Positions 49,016 through 49,254 of a DNA stretch of 49,254 nt are shown here, in pieces; position 1 is the stretch's first letter, and every line of letters begins with the position of its first letter. The notes beneath the pieces were generated by a model, which saw nothing but the letters and a program-made list of their open reading frames with translations, was not told the DNA's origin and made no database searches. The translations under genes and the position numbers were made by a program. Source of the stretch: a virus; the IMG/VR virus record IMGVR_UViG_3300021371_000027, positions 1 to 49,254 of that record; one strand, given 5' to 3'.

Positions 49016-49254
49016 TTTATGGCCCTCAGACCCCGAAAATAGCCCCGTACAAGCCCAAGTACCTGTTTGCTCACTCTGATACGAAAAAACCCGTGAAGCG
49101 CTTTGTACACTTTTGTTCCTAATCTGTTCTATATCTGTTCTCATATTTCAACCAAAAGCAGATCAGTAAAGAGAACAAATAGTAAACACAACACGAACGA
49201 AACACCACTAAGTATACCTAATGAAATTGAGTATATACTAAAACCTATACTAAA

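Larger units (their letters stand above)
48217..49254. other. Gene-free control region
   Basis: No convincing coding frame is seen in this kilobase, on either strand. It contains a TTGACA at 48245 without a good -10 box, the palindrome GGGTACCC (48363-48370), two 12-base direct repeats, a long inverted repeat (48549-48597) and the CTAAAGTATA array. The last 150 bases have AATCTGTTCTATATCTGTTCT (49121-49141) and a TGTTCTC...GAGAACA inverted repeat (49136-49142, 49171-49177). This is the likely place for attP, the replication origin or the packaged DNA ends. No tRNA fragment marking attP was found. Confidence 0.7.

Overview
This window reads as an essentially complete genome of a temperate-looking, tailed double-stranded DNA phage of the short-tailed (podovirus) type, probably from a marine alphaproteobacterial host. 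The replication genes are T7-like: fused primase-helicase, family A DNA polymerase, gp2.5-like single-strand binding protein, flap exonuclease and a small resolvase-type endonuclease. They sit beside nucleotide-metabolism genes (ThyX, MazG, B12-dependent ribonucleotide reductase) and a tyrosine integrase at the left end. The host guess rests on the DUF1127 gene, the GTA-type three-helix holin and the resemblance of many small genes to roseophage and pelagiphage genes. That resemblance is from memory, not from a search.

The genome has two arms. Positions 138-13220 run on the plus strand: integrase, a run of very small genes, ThyX, the replication block, RNR, endonuclease VII, then small genes each with its own promoter. 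Positions 48023-13217 run on the minus strand. From the right end these are a lysis/accessory block (holin-like proteins, M15 endolysin, HNH protein, basic Gly/Lys-rich proteins), packaging (TerS, HTH protein, TerL), portal, scaffold, major capsid, tail tube proteins, a long set of modular tail fibre proteins, and finally the ejection/internal virion proteins with a lysozyme-like transglycosylase. The arms meet tail to tail at 13217-13220, where the two stop codons overlap.

About 1.2 kb without genes (48060-49254 plus 1-137, if the ends join) holds the control region. It has divergent sigma70-like promoters whose leaders share sequence blocks, a strong inverted repeat, direct repeats, and about a dozen copies of a CTAAAGTATA-type motif that recall the CCTAAAG arrays near T7 DNA ends. 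No phage RNA polymerase is visible, and the promoters found (TTGACA boxes with TATAAT or TATAAC) fit use of the host polymerase. Three promoters share an unusual TATAACTAG downstream box.

The most unusual items are a 50-residue DUF1127 gene inside the late region with its own promoter and a perfect 14-bp inverted repeat covering its start codon, a long hairpin in the capsid mRNA leader, a palindrome inside the capsid promoter, a duplicated promoter-leader cassette, and a recurring GG(L/M)(A/T)KK peptide in several late proteins. All function calls come from reading motifs by eye. No database search or folding program was run.
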